DNA of 47,183 nt from Lactobacillus gallinarum DSM 10532 = JCM 2011 (lineage in GTDB: Bacteria; Bacillota; Bacilli; Lactobacillales; Lactobacillaceae). The notes under the pieces were generated by a model that did no database searches, had not been told where the DNA came from, and was given only the letters and a program-made list of their open reading frames with translations. Positions 36,254-44,798 of this stretch are shown here, one piece after another (the stretch's first letter is position 1; the number at the start of each line of letters is the position of its first letter). A program made the translations under genes and the position numbers. The DNA is taken from assembly GCF_001434975.1 (NCBI RefSeq), contig NZ_AZEL01000021.1, positions 1-47,183 of the forward strand, read 5' to 3'.

Positions 36254-36817
36254 TTATATGCGTTTAATCATGTGATCGTATGTCCGATCCCCAATTGTCA
36301 TTGTCTTTTCAGTTTGATAGCCCTTGTGCTCATATAATCGTTGCGCACGTGGATTTTCTTGATCAACATTTAAACTCAAAATATGATAGCCCTGCTTAGC
36401 CGCAACTTTTTCAGCTTCATCAAGCAAGTGACTAGCAATCTTTTCTCCCCAATGATCAGGATCAACCGCTAAGGCATCAATATACCATTCATGTGGCCAA
36501 GCTTCTTGATCTGAAAAGATCACCGTTGAGATTGGCAAGCCTGTTTTTGCATAATCATGACGCAAGACTATATCAATAATCTTTTGATCCTTGTATGGGT
36601 ACATATCAAGAATACCGACTACTTTACCCGCTTTCTCACTTACCCAGATACGGCGGTATGAGTAGCGGTAATCCTCTGAGATAAAACCTAATTTCATCAA
36701 ACTATAAAATTGATCCTCTGGTAACTTTTCAATCGTCTCCATCTGCATTTCATCAAAAATCTGCTTCAAAATTGGATATACAAATGGAAAATCTGTTTTT
36801 CTCGCTCTTCTAATCAT
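36254..36817 (-). CDS. GNAT-family acetyltransferase
   Basis: A 187-residue GNAT protein. The CoA-binding core reads YIDALAVDPDHWGEKIASHLL (about residues 133-153) and the end NPRAQRLYEHKGYQTEK is typical. The substrate is unknown. The ATG at 36817 follows AAAGGGAAG. Single gene. Confidence 0.88.
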   Translation of the reverse strand: MIRRARKTDFPFVYPILKQIFDEMQMETIEKLPEDQFYSLMKLGFISEDYRYSYRRIWVSEKAGKVVGILDMYPYKDQKIIDIVLRHDYAKTGLPISTVIFSDQEAWPHEWYIDALAVDPDHWGEKIASHLLDEAEKVAAKQGYHILSLNVDQENPRAQRLYEHKGYQTEKTMTIGDRTYDHMIKRI

Positions 36818-36917
36818 TATTCTTCCCTTTCATGCTTTTTACTATAAGTATAAGCCTAATTTTCGTTAAAACAAAAACTATCATTTTTGAAACTTATATG
36901 GTGTATTATAAGTAGAT

Positions 36918-36935
36918 AAAGTAAGTGCTTACTTT
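36918..36935. promoter_or_regulatory. Candidate TetR-family operator
   Basis: A perfect 8-bp inverted repeat AAAGTAAG-TG-CTTACTTT lies 30 bases upstream of the start of a gene remnant with a strong ribosome binding site. Sites of this AGTAAG...CTTACT form are common for TetR regulators in lactobacilli. Confidence 0.65.
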
Positions 36936-36964
36936 AATATATATTTTAGAAATGAGGTGTTGTT

Positions 36965-37112
36965 GTGATATCAAATACTGAAATTGATTGGTTTTCCTTC
37001 AATGAAAATATAAAATACCACACATCTAAAGACACCCATCAAGCCAGGAGTCATGCGTAAAAGGCGCTTGATTCGTGGCTTGGATACAAAAAGACGAGGA
37101 TTACAATTGTAG
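36965..37112 (+). pseudogene. Remnant of a TetR-operator-controlled gene
   Basis: After GAGG and a seven-base spacer, a GTG start gives 31 codons (MISNTEIDWFSFNENIKY...) to a stop at 37060. One base later in phase a second frame continues (IKPGVMRKRRLIRGLDTKRR) to 37112, right before a terminator. This looks like the two ends of a longer gene fused by an internal deletion, keeping its promoter, operator, start and terminator. The original product is not recognisable. Confidence 0.5.
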
Positions 37113-37122
37113 TCCTCGCTTT
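37095..37122. terminator. Bidirectional terminator
   Basis: A 24-base near-perfect palindrome (CGAGGATTACAA/TTGTAGTCCTCG) with a T run on each strand separates two converging gene remnants. Confidence 0.75.
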
Positions 37123-37133
37123 TGGTTTTAATC

Positions 37134-37536
37134 TTATTTTCCAAATAAATCCGCATAAATTTTATCAGCGCTATTACTCAAATCGCCATACCGACTGCTA
37201 TCTGTACTTTGCAAAATCACTGCATTTTGCCCATCTTTAGAAATGCGTAAAAAGTTGCAATAGCCATAACCATTACCGTTAGATTCGTAATGGTTATTTT
37301 TAGTGTACAGACCCCCGCGGTAATGTGAAGTATTATTTCCAGGAGCGTAAATGATGTCTTTATTTTGCGAAGATAGCAGCTTGCCATTTAGTAAATCTAA
37401 ACTTACCTTATACAAATCATCATTCGACATGGCAACACTACTCGCATAATCATTCCTGCCGTTAATTCCTTTTGCACGGAATTAATTAAATAAGCGGAAT
37501 TCGCGTTGCCTACCGTTGTATACTGCCATATTCGTT
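37134..37536 (-). pseudogene. 3' fragment of an unknown gene, frameshifted
   Basis: An intact frame covers 37134-37430 (98 residues, with YGYCNFLRISKDGQNAVIL). Upstream, a second frame encodes GNANSAYLINSVQKELTAG. One G missing from a GG run near 37463 would connect them as ...ELTAG-NDYASSVAMSNDD. No start codon or ribosome binding site lies upstream; the frame runs into the end of galU. So the gene has lost its 5' part at the galU boundary and also carries a frameshift. No family recognised. Confidence 0.55.
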
Positions 37537-37544
37537 GTTTATTT

Positions 37545-38420
37545 TTATAATTTCTTACCTAATTCCTTGATGTACTTACGAAGAGCATCGCGTGTCTCTG
37601 GGTGAGTTAAACCATATTGAATAGAAGTTTCAAGGTAACCTTCCTTATTACCCACATCAAAGCGTTCGCCCTTAAATACATGGGCAAATACACGTTGAGT
37701 CTTGTTCATGGTATCGATGGCGTCAGTTAATTGTACTTCGCCGCCACGACCTGGCTTTTGGTGTTCCAGAATGTCGAAAATTTCAGGTGTCAACAAGTAA
37801 CGGCCGATAATTGCCAAGTCACTTGGAGCCTTGTCAACAGCTGGCTTTTCCACAAAGTTTTTAACATTGTATAAATCAGGTTCAATATTGCCATCTGGAG
37901 CAATTACACCATACTTGGAAACTTCCTTGTGTGGCACCTTCATAACGGCAATGGTTGATGCGTGAGTCTTGTCGTAATCATTGATCAATTGCTTAGTCAA
38001 AGGCACCTTGTCCTTCATCAAGTCGTCGCCAAGCATAATCACGAATGGTTCACCAGCTACGAAGCTACGTGCACGGTAGACGGCATCCCCCAAGCCAGCT
38101 GGGTGTGGTTGACGAGTGTAGTACAAGTTCACACCCAAATCAGTAATTTCTTGGGTTAACTTGAGCAAACCAGACTTACCGGTCTTTTCCAAATCTTGCT
38201 CCAATTCAGGATTAGAGTCAAAGTGGTTTTCAATCGCACGCTTATTTTTACCAGTAACGATCAAAATATCTTCGATTCCTGAAGCCTTTGCTTCTTCAAC
38301 GATAAATTGAATGGTTGGCTTGTCAACAATTGGCAACATTTCCTTAGGCAATGCCTTAGTTGCTGGCAAGAATCTAGTACCTAATCCTGCTGCAGGGATA
38401 ATCGCTTTTCTTACTTTCAT
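37545..38420 (-). CDS. galU: UTP-glucose-1-phosphate uridylyltransferase, copy 1
   Basis: A 291-residue nucleotidyltransferase making UDP-glucose for exopolysaccharide, teichoic acid glucosylation and the Leloir pathway. The nucleotide-binding start [20 protein letters not shown], the substrate loop GDDLM, and [13 protein letters not shown] are intact. The base composition is like that of its neighbours. A TATAAT-like -10 lies near 38446. A second, slightly longer copy is at 43112-43999; most residues are the same. Confidence 0.95.
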   Translation of the reverse strand: MKVRKAIIPAAGLGTRFLPATKALPKEMLPIVDKPTIQFIVEEAKASGIEDILIVTGKNKRAIENHFDSNPELEQDLEKTGKSGLLKLTQEITDLGVNLYYTRQPHPAGLGDAVYRARSFVAGEPFVIMLGDDLMKDKVPLTKQLINDYDKTHASTIAVMKVPHKEVSKYGVIAPDGNIEPDLYNVKNFVEKPAVDKAPSDLAIIGRYLLTPEIFDILEHQKPGRGGEVQLTDAIDTMNKTQRVFAHVFKGERFDVGNKEGYLETSIQYGLTHPETRDALRKYIKELGKKL

Positions 38421-38526
38421 ATTTCTATACCTTCTCCAAAGATTATAATTAAATATATTTTAAAATATTCTTTAAAATTTTGCTCGTTTTCTGCAGATTT
38501 GCAGATTAAAATGATGACCAGATTAA

Positions 38527-39733
38527 TCAATCATCATCTGTATCGTCGCCATTGATAATATCCGCAAAACCGCTTTTAACATCTTTATTAGCTGTTTCTT
38601 TAACAGCAATATAATTTCCATTGGTCGTTTGATCAACCAACACAATAGGTTGATTATCATGAACACAGAATAGATACGTTATATGTTGTTCAGCATCGTC
38701 ATCATTATAATTAAAGATCGAAACTACCTGATAATCATATTTTTTCTTTAATTCTGGATCCCATCCGATATCGATACTTTCGCTTTCATCAGCATCTTTG
38801 TCACTATCATCAACTAGTTTCATTTTTCCATCTTAAAAATATCTGGATACTCCTCGCTAGCTCTAGTCTTTAGCTGCTCATCACCAGTATATTCATCACA
38901 ATCCTGGTCCATCTTATCGCCAAAATCACTCATAAAATCAGATAATTTTTCTTCTTTGGAATCATTCCACGATAACTTACTAGTATCTTCTGTACCACTT
39001 TTGGTATTTTTATCTGATGATTGTCTATTATTCTTTTTTTGCACAGAAACTTTTACCTTTTTACCAATATTTTGTACATCTTTTTTACATGAGCTATGTG
39101 CTACTTTTTTAGCTAAAGCACGAAAATATACAGGTTGTGTAGCGCCTTTTTTACTATCTACAAAAGTAATTTGTGCCCTCTGAGGGTGTGATTTATATCA
39201 GATACTACATAACCGACCTCTGGCGTTACTACATATACTGCTCCTTGTGCAGGAGCTTTTACATTATAATCACCAAAATCATATTCAGGATATGAAGTAA
39301 TATTTAAATCACCATTTTGCGCGTTATCAAACGCTTTTTCCCAATCGGGATTATCTTGGAAATTCATATGAGCAAATGCAATAGTGAATTCAGCCGTATC
39401 ATGTGCTGTCATTTTATCGCTATTATAGCCTATTGATTCAGCAGCCTGATCAACAGCCTCTCCTTTTTTATGTCCAACAAAAGGAATAGAATTAGCATAA
39501 TTACTATTCTGGCTTTGTAAAGTAAAGAACACGACTCCAACAGCGGCAAGTACTATTGTACAAGTTGCAATTATTAAGCAATTACGTCGAATTCTACTAT
39601 TTTCCTTTTGCTTTTCGCTCCCAATAATCGGTTTTATCCTAGATTTATTTTGATCGCTTAAATTAGTACCACATTGATCACAAAACTTATCATTGGCATC
39701 GATTTTTGAACCACATTTTGGGCAATATTTCAT
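38527..39733 (-). pseudogene. Zinc-ribbon membrane protein with DUF4767 domain, two frameshifts
   Basis: Starting at ATG 39733 after GAGGAG, the first frame encodes a zinc ribbon (CPKCG...CDQCG, residues 4-23), a membrane helix (about 52-70) and a domain with FAHMNFQDNPDWEKAF. It stops at 39158. Restoring one C in the CCC near 39187 continues the protein (HTPQRAQITFVDSKK...) through a DUF4767-like segment (KLSDFMSDFGDKMDQD) to 38820. Restoring one A near 38823 connects to the rest of DUF4767 (IGWDPELKKKYDYQVVSIF, ITYLFCVHDNQPIVLVDQ) and the stop at 38527. The complete protein would have about 400 residues. Function unknown. Confidence 0.75.
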
Positions 39734-39746
39734 TTTTCTCCTCTTT

Positions 39747-40737
39747 TTAATCCATTAGCTTTTTGTTTGCCTTTTCTTCATTATCTTTATATTTTTGTGT
39801 AAAGTGCTCTGCTTGAGCAGGCGTCTTAAAGTAAACTCCAGCAATAGCACCTGATGCTCCTACCAAACAAGGTACTCCATCAAGTGTAGTTAAATTATAA
39901 CCCCATGCATCCACTTCTAAACTTTCAGCTGGTACAATCGAAATACTGTCACTTTTATTTTCAACAGCAATAGATTTCCCGTGATATTTCTCACCAAATT
40001 TCTTTTAATTCTTTTTCACTATTTGGACGCTTATTTAATTTATAAATTGTTTTTCCATTAATTGCATTAGAACTAATTTGGACCTTACTATTTAATTTCT
40101 CTGTGAACAACCCAGCAGCATACCATGTTCCTTGTAATGCAGGTGAAATAGAGGTTACTTCTATTTCACCATTATTATCCTTCTTTTTAACAATTCGATT
40201 AGAACTAGAAGATTGAGCTGAAGAACTTGATGAACTATTTTGTTTAATATTATTTTGCGCCATCCGCTTTTCAAGGTTCATCTTCTGACTAATTTTCTTA
40301 GCCTTTGCTAATCCTCCATGCTTTTTTACATATTGATAAACTTTACTTACATTTACTTTAGCCAATTGACGTGTGTTATCACTTAAAATTACGGCTCCTT
40401 GACTAGGATGGTCTTGATTAGTAAAGATAATTGCAGCTTCTTTATTTACAATATACAATGCCTGTCCTTCATCTGGTGTAAGTGTATAATTGTCAAAACT
40501 ATATTCAGGATAATGATCAACTTCAAGATCACCATTATTCGCTTGTTCATAAACGTTAGTCCAATTTTGATTATCTTCATACTTTAAATGAGCATATACA
40601 ATTGTTAACCCTGCAGCTTCGCGAATTGACAAATTAGCTACACTAGTTTTTGCTTTTGAAGATACATGATGGGGCACCACTTCTTTTTGTGTATGATTAT
40701 TAAAGTAATACAACCCGGTTTTGTTAATAATGCCCTC
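39747..40737 (-). pseudogene. Paralogue of the zinc-ribbon protein, truncated and frameshifted
   Basis: The frame 39991-40713 encodes LTIVYAHLKYEDNQNWTNVY...HYPEYSFDNYTL, clearly related to the extracellular domain of the downstream gene, then a Ser-rich linker. It stops at 39991. Removing one A from the AAAA near 40008 continues it (KKFGEKYHGKSIAVENKSD...) to 39747. The zinc ribbon and membrane helix expected at the N-terminus are missing, and the frame opens at 40737 beside inverted repeats. The next gene starts 14 bases after it, so the two formed an operon. Confidence 0.65.
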
Positions 40738-40782
40738 TTAAAGTACACTTTATCATTAACAAAACAGCACTTTTGTTAATAA
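40718..40782. repeat. Inverted and direct repeats at a gene truncation point
   Basis: GTTTTGTTAAT (40718-40728) and its exact complement ATTAACAAAAC (40755-40765) form an 11-bp inverted repeat. TTTTGTTAATAA occurs as a 12-base direct repeat at 40719-40730 and 40771-40782. It lies where the 39747-40737 gene has lost its N-terminus, and may be a scar of a small mobile element or a rearrangement. Confidence 0.6.
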
Positions 40783-40794
40783 CATTTATACTTG

Positions 40795-40932
40795 CTACTT
40801 TTCTGTTTCCCCATACTTTTTATCAAAATTAGTCAAATTTACAGGGACATGTGCAACTTCCACATGACTTTCATCGCCATTAATATATTTGCGATAGACT
40901 TTCAAAGCTTCTAAAATTGTAGATTCTGACAT
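40795..40932 (-). CDS. 45-residue protein beside the HicB-like gene
   Basis: An open frame too short for usual thresholds, with a GGAAGAG ribosome binding site before ATG 40932. It encodes MSESTILEALKVYRKYINGD and an Asp/Lys-rich remainder. It begins 20 bases after the HicB-like gene on the same strand. It does not resemble the toxin HicA, which has a characteristic Gly-Ser-His region. No family recognised. Confidence 0.5.
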   Translation of the reverse strand: MSESTILEALKVYRKYINGDESHVEVAHVPVNLTNFDKKYGETEK

Positions 40933-40952
40933 AATTATCTCTTCCCTAATTT

Positions 40953-41150
40953 TTATCCGCGTCTTTCACCATTTAAACGACAATTCTCCAGATAATCATC
41001 TATTCCATTCTGAAAATCATCTCTTAACTCATCAATATTCTTTCCCTCGTAAGAAATAATTGCATTCTTCAAGCCTAAAACATGACCAAATGAAGTATCG
41101 TCTTCTGTTTCAATCGTACCTTTATAGCCTTTGTATTCGAGAGTATTCAT
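40953..41150 (-). CDS. HicB-like protein
   Basis: A 65-residue protein, started at ATG 41150 because GAGGAA lies six bases upstream; the frame is open to 41183. LEYKGYKGTIETEDD, then FGHVLGLKNAIISYEG and FQNGIDDYLENC, match the RNase H-like core of HicB antitoxins. The DNA-binding tail of full HicB proteins is absent, and no HicA toxin gene is adjacent. It may be an orphan regulator of mRNA degradation or a remnant of a toxin-antitoxin pair. Confidence 0.75.
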   Translation of the reverse strand: MNTLEYKGYKGTIETEDDTSFGHVLGLKNAIISYEGKNIDELRDDFQNGIDDYLENCRLNGERRG

Positions 41151-41220
41151 AATCAATTCCTCGCTTTTTAAAACAAAAAGCACCCATCAATCAAAATGAG
41201 TGCTTAAGATTTCTTCTCAA

Positions 41221-41734
41221 CTAATTACCCCAGACCAACTTAGAAAGCTTATCTCTTCTGCTCATGTTTCTGTCGGCTTTGTGGTTTCTTTTAGCTGCAG
41301 ATTTGCTCTTATAATACGTATCTACCCAAGTATCCACACCTACATAGAGAGTTTTACGGTTATTAGTAACATACGCAGCTGATGTTTGGTCGTGTGGGAC
41401 ACATATCCACATTCTATTTCCCTTAGTCTTAATTAACAGGTGCGAACTAAAATAATCTAAACTGCCTTCGGCATTAAATGCCCGTTTAGTATATTTATAG
41501 ACTCCTCCCTTGCCATCAGCACAACCATCTAAATTAATTTCGGTACGCGTGATCTTGAAGGGCTTAACTTTCCCATTACCCCAATATCTATACCAAGTGC
41601 CGCGGAACTTCTTAGGCACTGTAGTCTTTTGAAAAACAGATGTGTTTACTTGCTCAGGTTGATTAGTTACCCAAATTGCTGAAACAGCCAACAATATCCC
41701 TGCTAAAAAAGCTAAAATTCTTTTTTATCTTCAT
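41221..41734 (-). pseudogene. Small secreted protein gene, frameshift in the signal peptide
   Basis: AAGGAG precedes ATG 41734. With the run of six A at about 41721-41726 reduced to five, the frame reads MKIKRILAFLAGILLAVSAI, a clean signal peptide, followed by a mature part with FRGTWYRYWGNGKVKPFKI and CADGKGGVYKYTKRAF and a Lys/Arg-rich end, to a stop at 41221. With the sequence as given the start codon is out of frame; only an internal TTG at 41694 is in frame. The FRGTWYRYW motif resembles extracellular proteins of lactobacilli of unknown function. Confidence 0.65.
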
Positions 41735-41944
41735 ATTTTTCTCCTTATTACTCTTCATTTTTAGTATAAACCCGATCAAGCTTGCAAAAACATGAAAATT
41801 TCCATCCATGCAGAAAAACGCCGACTCCAGCGATCGGTACTAATTTTTTGCACGTTACTTAGTTTTATTTTTTGGTCAAAACACTATTTTAGGTATTATT
41901 TCCATACTAATTAAGATAAAATATTTCTTATTATTGAATTCTTT

Positions 41945-42048
41945 AACGAAGATGTTAGAATAGGAGATAGTTAAGAGTTGTGGTATCTCTGAGGAGACCA
42001 CTGCGGAATAAAAACCTCCTATTCATGATGAGAATAGAGGTTTTTTTC
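41945..42048 (+). ncRNA. Candidate structured RNA upstream of the Abi gene
   Basis: The 100 bases before the Abi gene can form a compact RNA. GAATAGGAG (41958-41966) pairs exactly with CTCCTATTC (42016-42024), enclosing a hairpin GTGGT-at-CTC/GAG-ACCAC (41980-42001). In an alternative fold CTCCTATTC pairs with GAATAGAGG (42032-42040), with AA/TT extending the stem (42013-42042), then seven T from 42041. This is a terminator whose 3' arm holds the Abi ribosome binding site. The RNA may end here as a small RNA, or the two folds may switch. Confidence 0.6.
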
Positions 42049-43008
42049 TTGCAAAAACAATTTAAAACTTTAGATGAACAGATCTTACTTTTACAAGAAC
42101 GCGGATTAACAATTCCCAACGTTGAAAAAGCTAAACGATACCTACTAACTAATAATTATTACAACATTATTAATGGCTATGGTAAATACTTTCAAGATAC
42201 TACAGATCATTATATTACCGGTGCATCTTTCAATGAGATCAGTAACCTATACTTTCTTGAAGAAGAAATAAAGAAAGGTGTATTTAATGCTGCTCTTCAA
42301 ATTGAACATCATTTAAAATCAATTACTGCTTATCACTTTGCAGAACAGTATAGTGACCAAACATATGCATTTTTAAATCCATCCTCATATAACCAACAAA
42401 AACTAAGTGATGCATGTAGAACCATTAATAAATTTTCGAATATCCTAAAAATAAACATCACCGATCATACTAGCCCTATTTATCACTATGTATCTGAATA
42501 TCATGATATTCCAATCTGGGTGATCATAGATCACTTGGATTTTGGAGGGTTATATCATTTTATAAGAGAATTACCAGACGCAATTCTTAATAAAATAGCA
42601 GCCGATCTTACTCCATTTTTCTCCGAAAATAATAATGGTACCAATCCCGGTCAGACATTCACCCCTGCTATAATGCTTAATTTCATGAAGAATATTTTAG
42701 AAATACGAAATGTATGCGCACATAATAAAAGAATAATTGAGTTTGCTTGTCATGCAGATGCAAAATATTTTTCATATTTACACGATCAATACTCTATTCA
42801 AGTTAATGATACTCGTAAAGACTTCTATAACACCTTCATTATCATGCAATGTTTTCTAAGTAAAACTGAATTTGGTATTCTCAATAATACTCTTAAAAAG
42901 AGATTTAAGAACTTAAGCAATAAACTAAATACCATCACCATAAATGATATTTTTCAAAAAATGGGTTTCCCCCAAGATTGGCAGTTAAGAGCCCCACTTC
43001 CACAATAA
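42049..43008 (+). CDS. Abi_2/AbiF-type abortive-infection protein (HEPN)
   Basis: A 319-residue protein from the TTG at 42049, eight bases after GAGG; the frame is open to 41980, but this would run through the terminator hairpin. It has the Abi_2 family features: KQFKTLDEQILLLQERGLTI at the start, YLLTNNYYNIINGYGK, LYFLEEEIKK, and the HEPN active-site motif IRNVCAHNKR with Arg220 and His225 (R-x4-H). Abi_2 proteins block phage growth, presumably by cleaving RNA. There is no partner protein gene; the structured RNA directly upstream may be its antitoxin or control element. Confidence 0.88.
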   Translation: MQKQFKTLDEQILLLQERGLTIPNVEKAKRYLLTNNYYNIINGYGKYFQDTTDHYITGASFNEISNLYFLEEEIKKGVFNAALQIEHHLKSITAYHFAEQYSDQTYAFLNPSSYNQQKLSDACRTINKFSNILKINITDHTSPIYHYVSEYHDIPIWVIIDHLDFGGLYHFIRELPDAILNKIAADLTPFFSENNNGTNPGQTFTPAIMLNFMKNILEIRNVCAHNKRIIEFACHADAKYFSYLHDQYSIQVNDTRKDFYNTFIIMQCFLSKTEFGILNNTLKKRFKNLSNKLNTITINDIFQKMGFPQDWQLRAPLPQ

Positions 43009-43065
43009 ACAGATAATTCAGCATATTACGTACATAACTAATCAAATAGGATCAATATTTTCCCA

Positions 43066-43106
43066 TAAAAAAACACCAGCCCCAACAGCTGGTGTTAATT
43101 TTTTCA
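43066..43106. terminator. Bidirectional terminator
   Basis: AACACCAGC/GCTGGTGTT, a perfect 9-bp stem with a 7-base loop and A/T runs on both sides, between the Abi gene and the converging galU copy. Confidence 0.9.
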
Positions 43107-43111
43107 CTATA

Positions 43112-43999
43112 TTACTTCTTCTCCAACTCATGCGCGAGCTCAATAATATACTTCTTCAAAGCATCGTGGGTTTCGGGGTGGCGCAAACCATATTGGATCG
43201 AGGTTTCAAGGTAGCCTTCCTTGTTGCCGACATCGAAGCGTTGGCCCTTGTACACGTGGGCAAATACGCGTTGCGTCTGGTTCAAAGTATCGATAGCGTC
43301 GGTCAATTGAATCTCGCCGCCGCGACCTGGCTTTTGATTTTCAAGAATGTCAAAAATCTCAGGTGTAAGCAAATAACGACCGATGATGGCGAAGTCACTT
43401 GGCGCCTTATCTACGGCAGGCTTTTCGACGAACTTCTTAACGTTGTAAAGATCCTTATCCAGCATGTCGCCAGGGTCAATCACACCATACTTGGATACTT
43501 CTTCCTCGTGTGGCACCTTCATCACGGCAATCGTTGAGGCGTGCGTCTTGTCGTACTCATCGATCAGCTGCTTGGTCAGCGTTACCTTGTCACGCATCAA
43601 GTCGTCGCCGAGCATAACGACAAAAGGTTCTTCACCGACGAAGCTACGGGCGCGATAGATGGCGTCGCCTAATCCGGCGGGATGCGGTTGACGCGTGTAG
43701 TACAAGTTAATCCCCAAGTTGGTGATGTCTTGTGTCAACTTCAATAACTCGGTCTTGCCGGTCGCCTCCAAATCTTGTTCAAGTTCTGGATTTGAGTCAA
43801 AATGGTTCTCAATTGCTCGCTTGTTTTTGCCGGTTACGATTAAAATATCTTCAATCCCTGCAGCCTTTGCCTCTTCGACGATGAATTGAATCGTTGGTTT
43901 ATCAACAATTGGTAGCATTTCTTTAGGCAAAGCCTTAGTCGCAGGCAAAAATCGGGTTCCGAGCCCTGCAGCAGGAATAATTGCTTTTCTTATCTTCAT
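43112..43999 (-). CDS. galU: UTP-glucose-1-phosphate uridylyltransferase, copy 2
   Basis: A 295-residue enzyme closely similar to copy 1 at 37545-38420; differences include [19 protein letters not shown] in the middle and an ELEKK tail. All substrate-binding motifs are intact. Between about 43190 and 43700 the DNA is clearly richer in G and C than its neighbours, with many GC-ending codons (near half G+C by eye), while the first 130 bases resemble copy 1. This suggests origin in a different lactobacillus, or recombination. It lies between two defence genes. It is transcribed alone. Confidence 0.93.
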   Translation of the reverse strand: MKIRKAIIPAAGLGTRFLPATKALPKEMLPIVDKPTIQFIVEEAKAAGIEDILIVTGKNKRAIENHFDSNPELEQDLEATGKTELLKLTQDITNLGINLYYTRQPHPAGLGDAIYRARSFVGEEPFVVMLGDDLMRDKVTLTKQLIDEYDKTHASTIAVMKVPHEEEVSKYGVIDPGDMLDKDLYNVKKFVEKPAVDKAPSDFAIIGRYLLTPEIFDILENQKPGRGGEIQLTDAIDTLNQTQRVFAHVYKGQRFDVGNKEGYLETSIQYGLRHPETHDALKKYIIELAHELEKK

Positions 44000-44084
44000 G
44001 ATTAATCCCCATAATACACATTCACCTTAATAATACTAAAAATAAAACTCAGAGATACTCTACGGCTTCAATACAAATATAAAA

Positions 44085-44798
44085 TCACTTTATTACACTA
44101 TAACCTCTTTTTTTAATCAATTTATCCGTTTTTCTAATCATATATCTTAAAAATTTAACGATATCTTCTGCATATTTTTCTGTATCTTCAATACTTATAC
44201 CACGTGTACCATCAATAAATGAAGTATTACCATGTGCAAGGCTGTTTCTGGTATTTTTAATCTTATACAGCTCAGTATGATATTTATTGTAATTCTTTTC
44301 AGCAAATTTAATTTTCATACTATGTTTTTCAAAAATTCTTTCTATATTTTTATAGTCTGCATTTCCTGATAAAGAAAAACTTTTAATATCTAAATTCACT
44401 TTTTGCTTATTTAATATATCGTCTATTAATTCAGCCGATTCTCTTTTTATTTTATCCCCACTTGAACCCTTAAAACGATATTGTCTGATCAATTTTTGAT
44501 AATTTTGATTTAAGTCCTCATAAGTTAGATCTTCCATATTTATTTGGCGATAAACCTGAGTTATAAGTGACCTAATAGTATCTTCAATTAAGTTATACAT
44601 CATCATAAATGCATTTGATCTAAGTATAGGGATAATATCGCTGGCATAATGTTTTTTTTCTAAATTATTTAGCTGTTTTCTTAAGTAGTCACCATATTTA
44701 TTATCTGTCTCAATATTTATAATCTTGTTTAGTTTAATCAATGTTCTTATATAAAATCTGAGCTCAGAAACTCGTGTATTAAACTTATCTAATTCCAT
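44085..44798 (-). CDS. HEPN nuclease-like protein (MAE_28990 type)
   Basis: A 237-residue all-helical protein. The HEPN motif TRNSLAHGN has Arg184 and His189 (R-x4-H), and the region MMMYNLIEDTIRSLI (about 70-84) resembles the MAE_28990/MAE_18760 HEPN-like nuclease family. HEPN proteins are usually RNases acting in phage defence. It is the last gene of an operon with a DUF262 protein (14-base overlap) and a cytosine methyltransferase. The codons are strikingly AT-rich, pointing to horizontal transfer. Confidence 0.82.
   Translation of the reverse strand: MELDKFNTRVSELRFYIRTLIKLNKIINIETDNKYGDYLRKQLNNLEKKHYASDIIPILRSNAFMMMYNLIEDTIRSLITQVYRQINMEDLTYEDLNQNYQKLIRQYRFKGSSGDKIKRESAELIDDILNKQKVNLDIKSFSLSGNADYKNIERIFEKHSMKIKFAEKNYNKYHTELYKIKNTRNSLAHGNTSFIDGTRGISIEDTEKYAEDIVKFLRYMIRKTDKLIKKRGYSVIK

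Noticed and set aside
40795-40932. HicA toxin identity for the 45-residue frame
   Set aside because: It lacks the double-stranded-RNA-binding-like fold pattern and the catalytic His region of HicA.
43130-43658. Plus-strand open frames opposite galU copy 2
   Set aside because: They are shadows of a GC-rich conserved gene and have no ribosome binding sites or family features.
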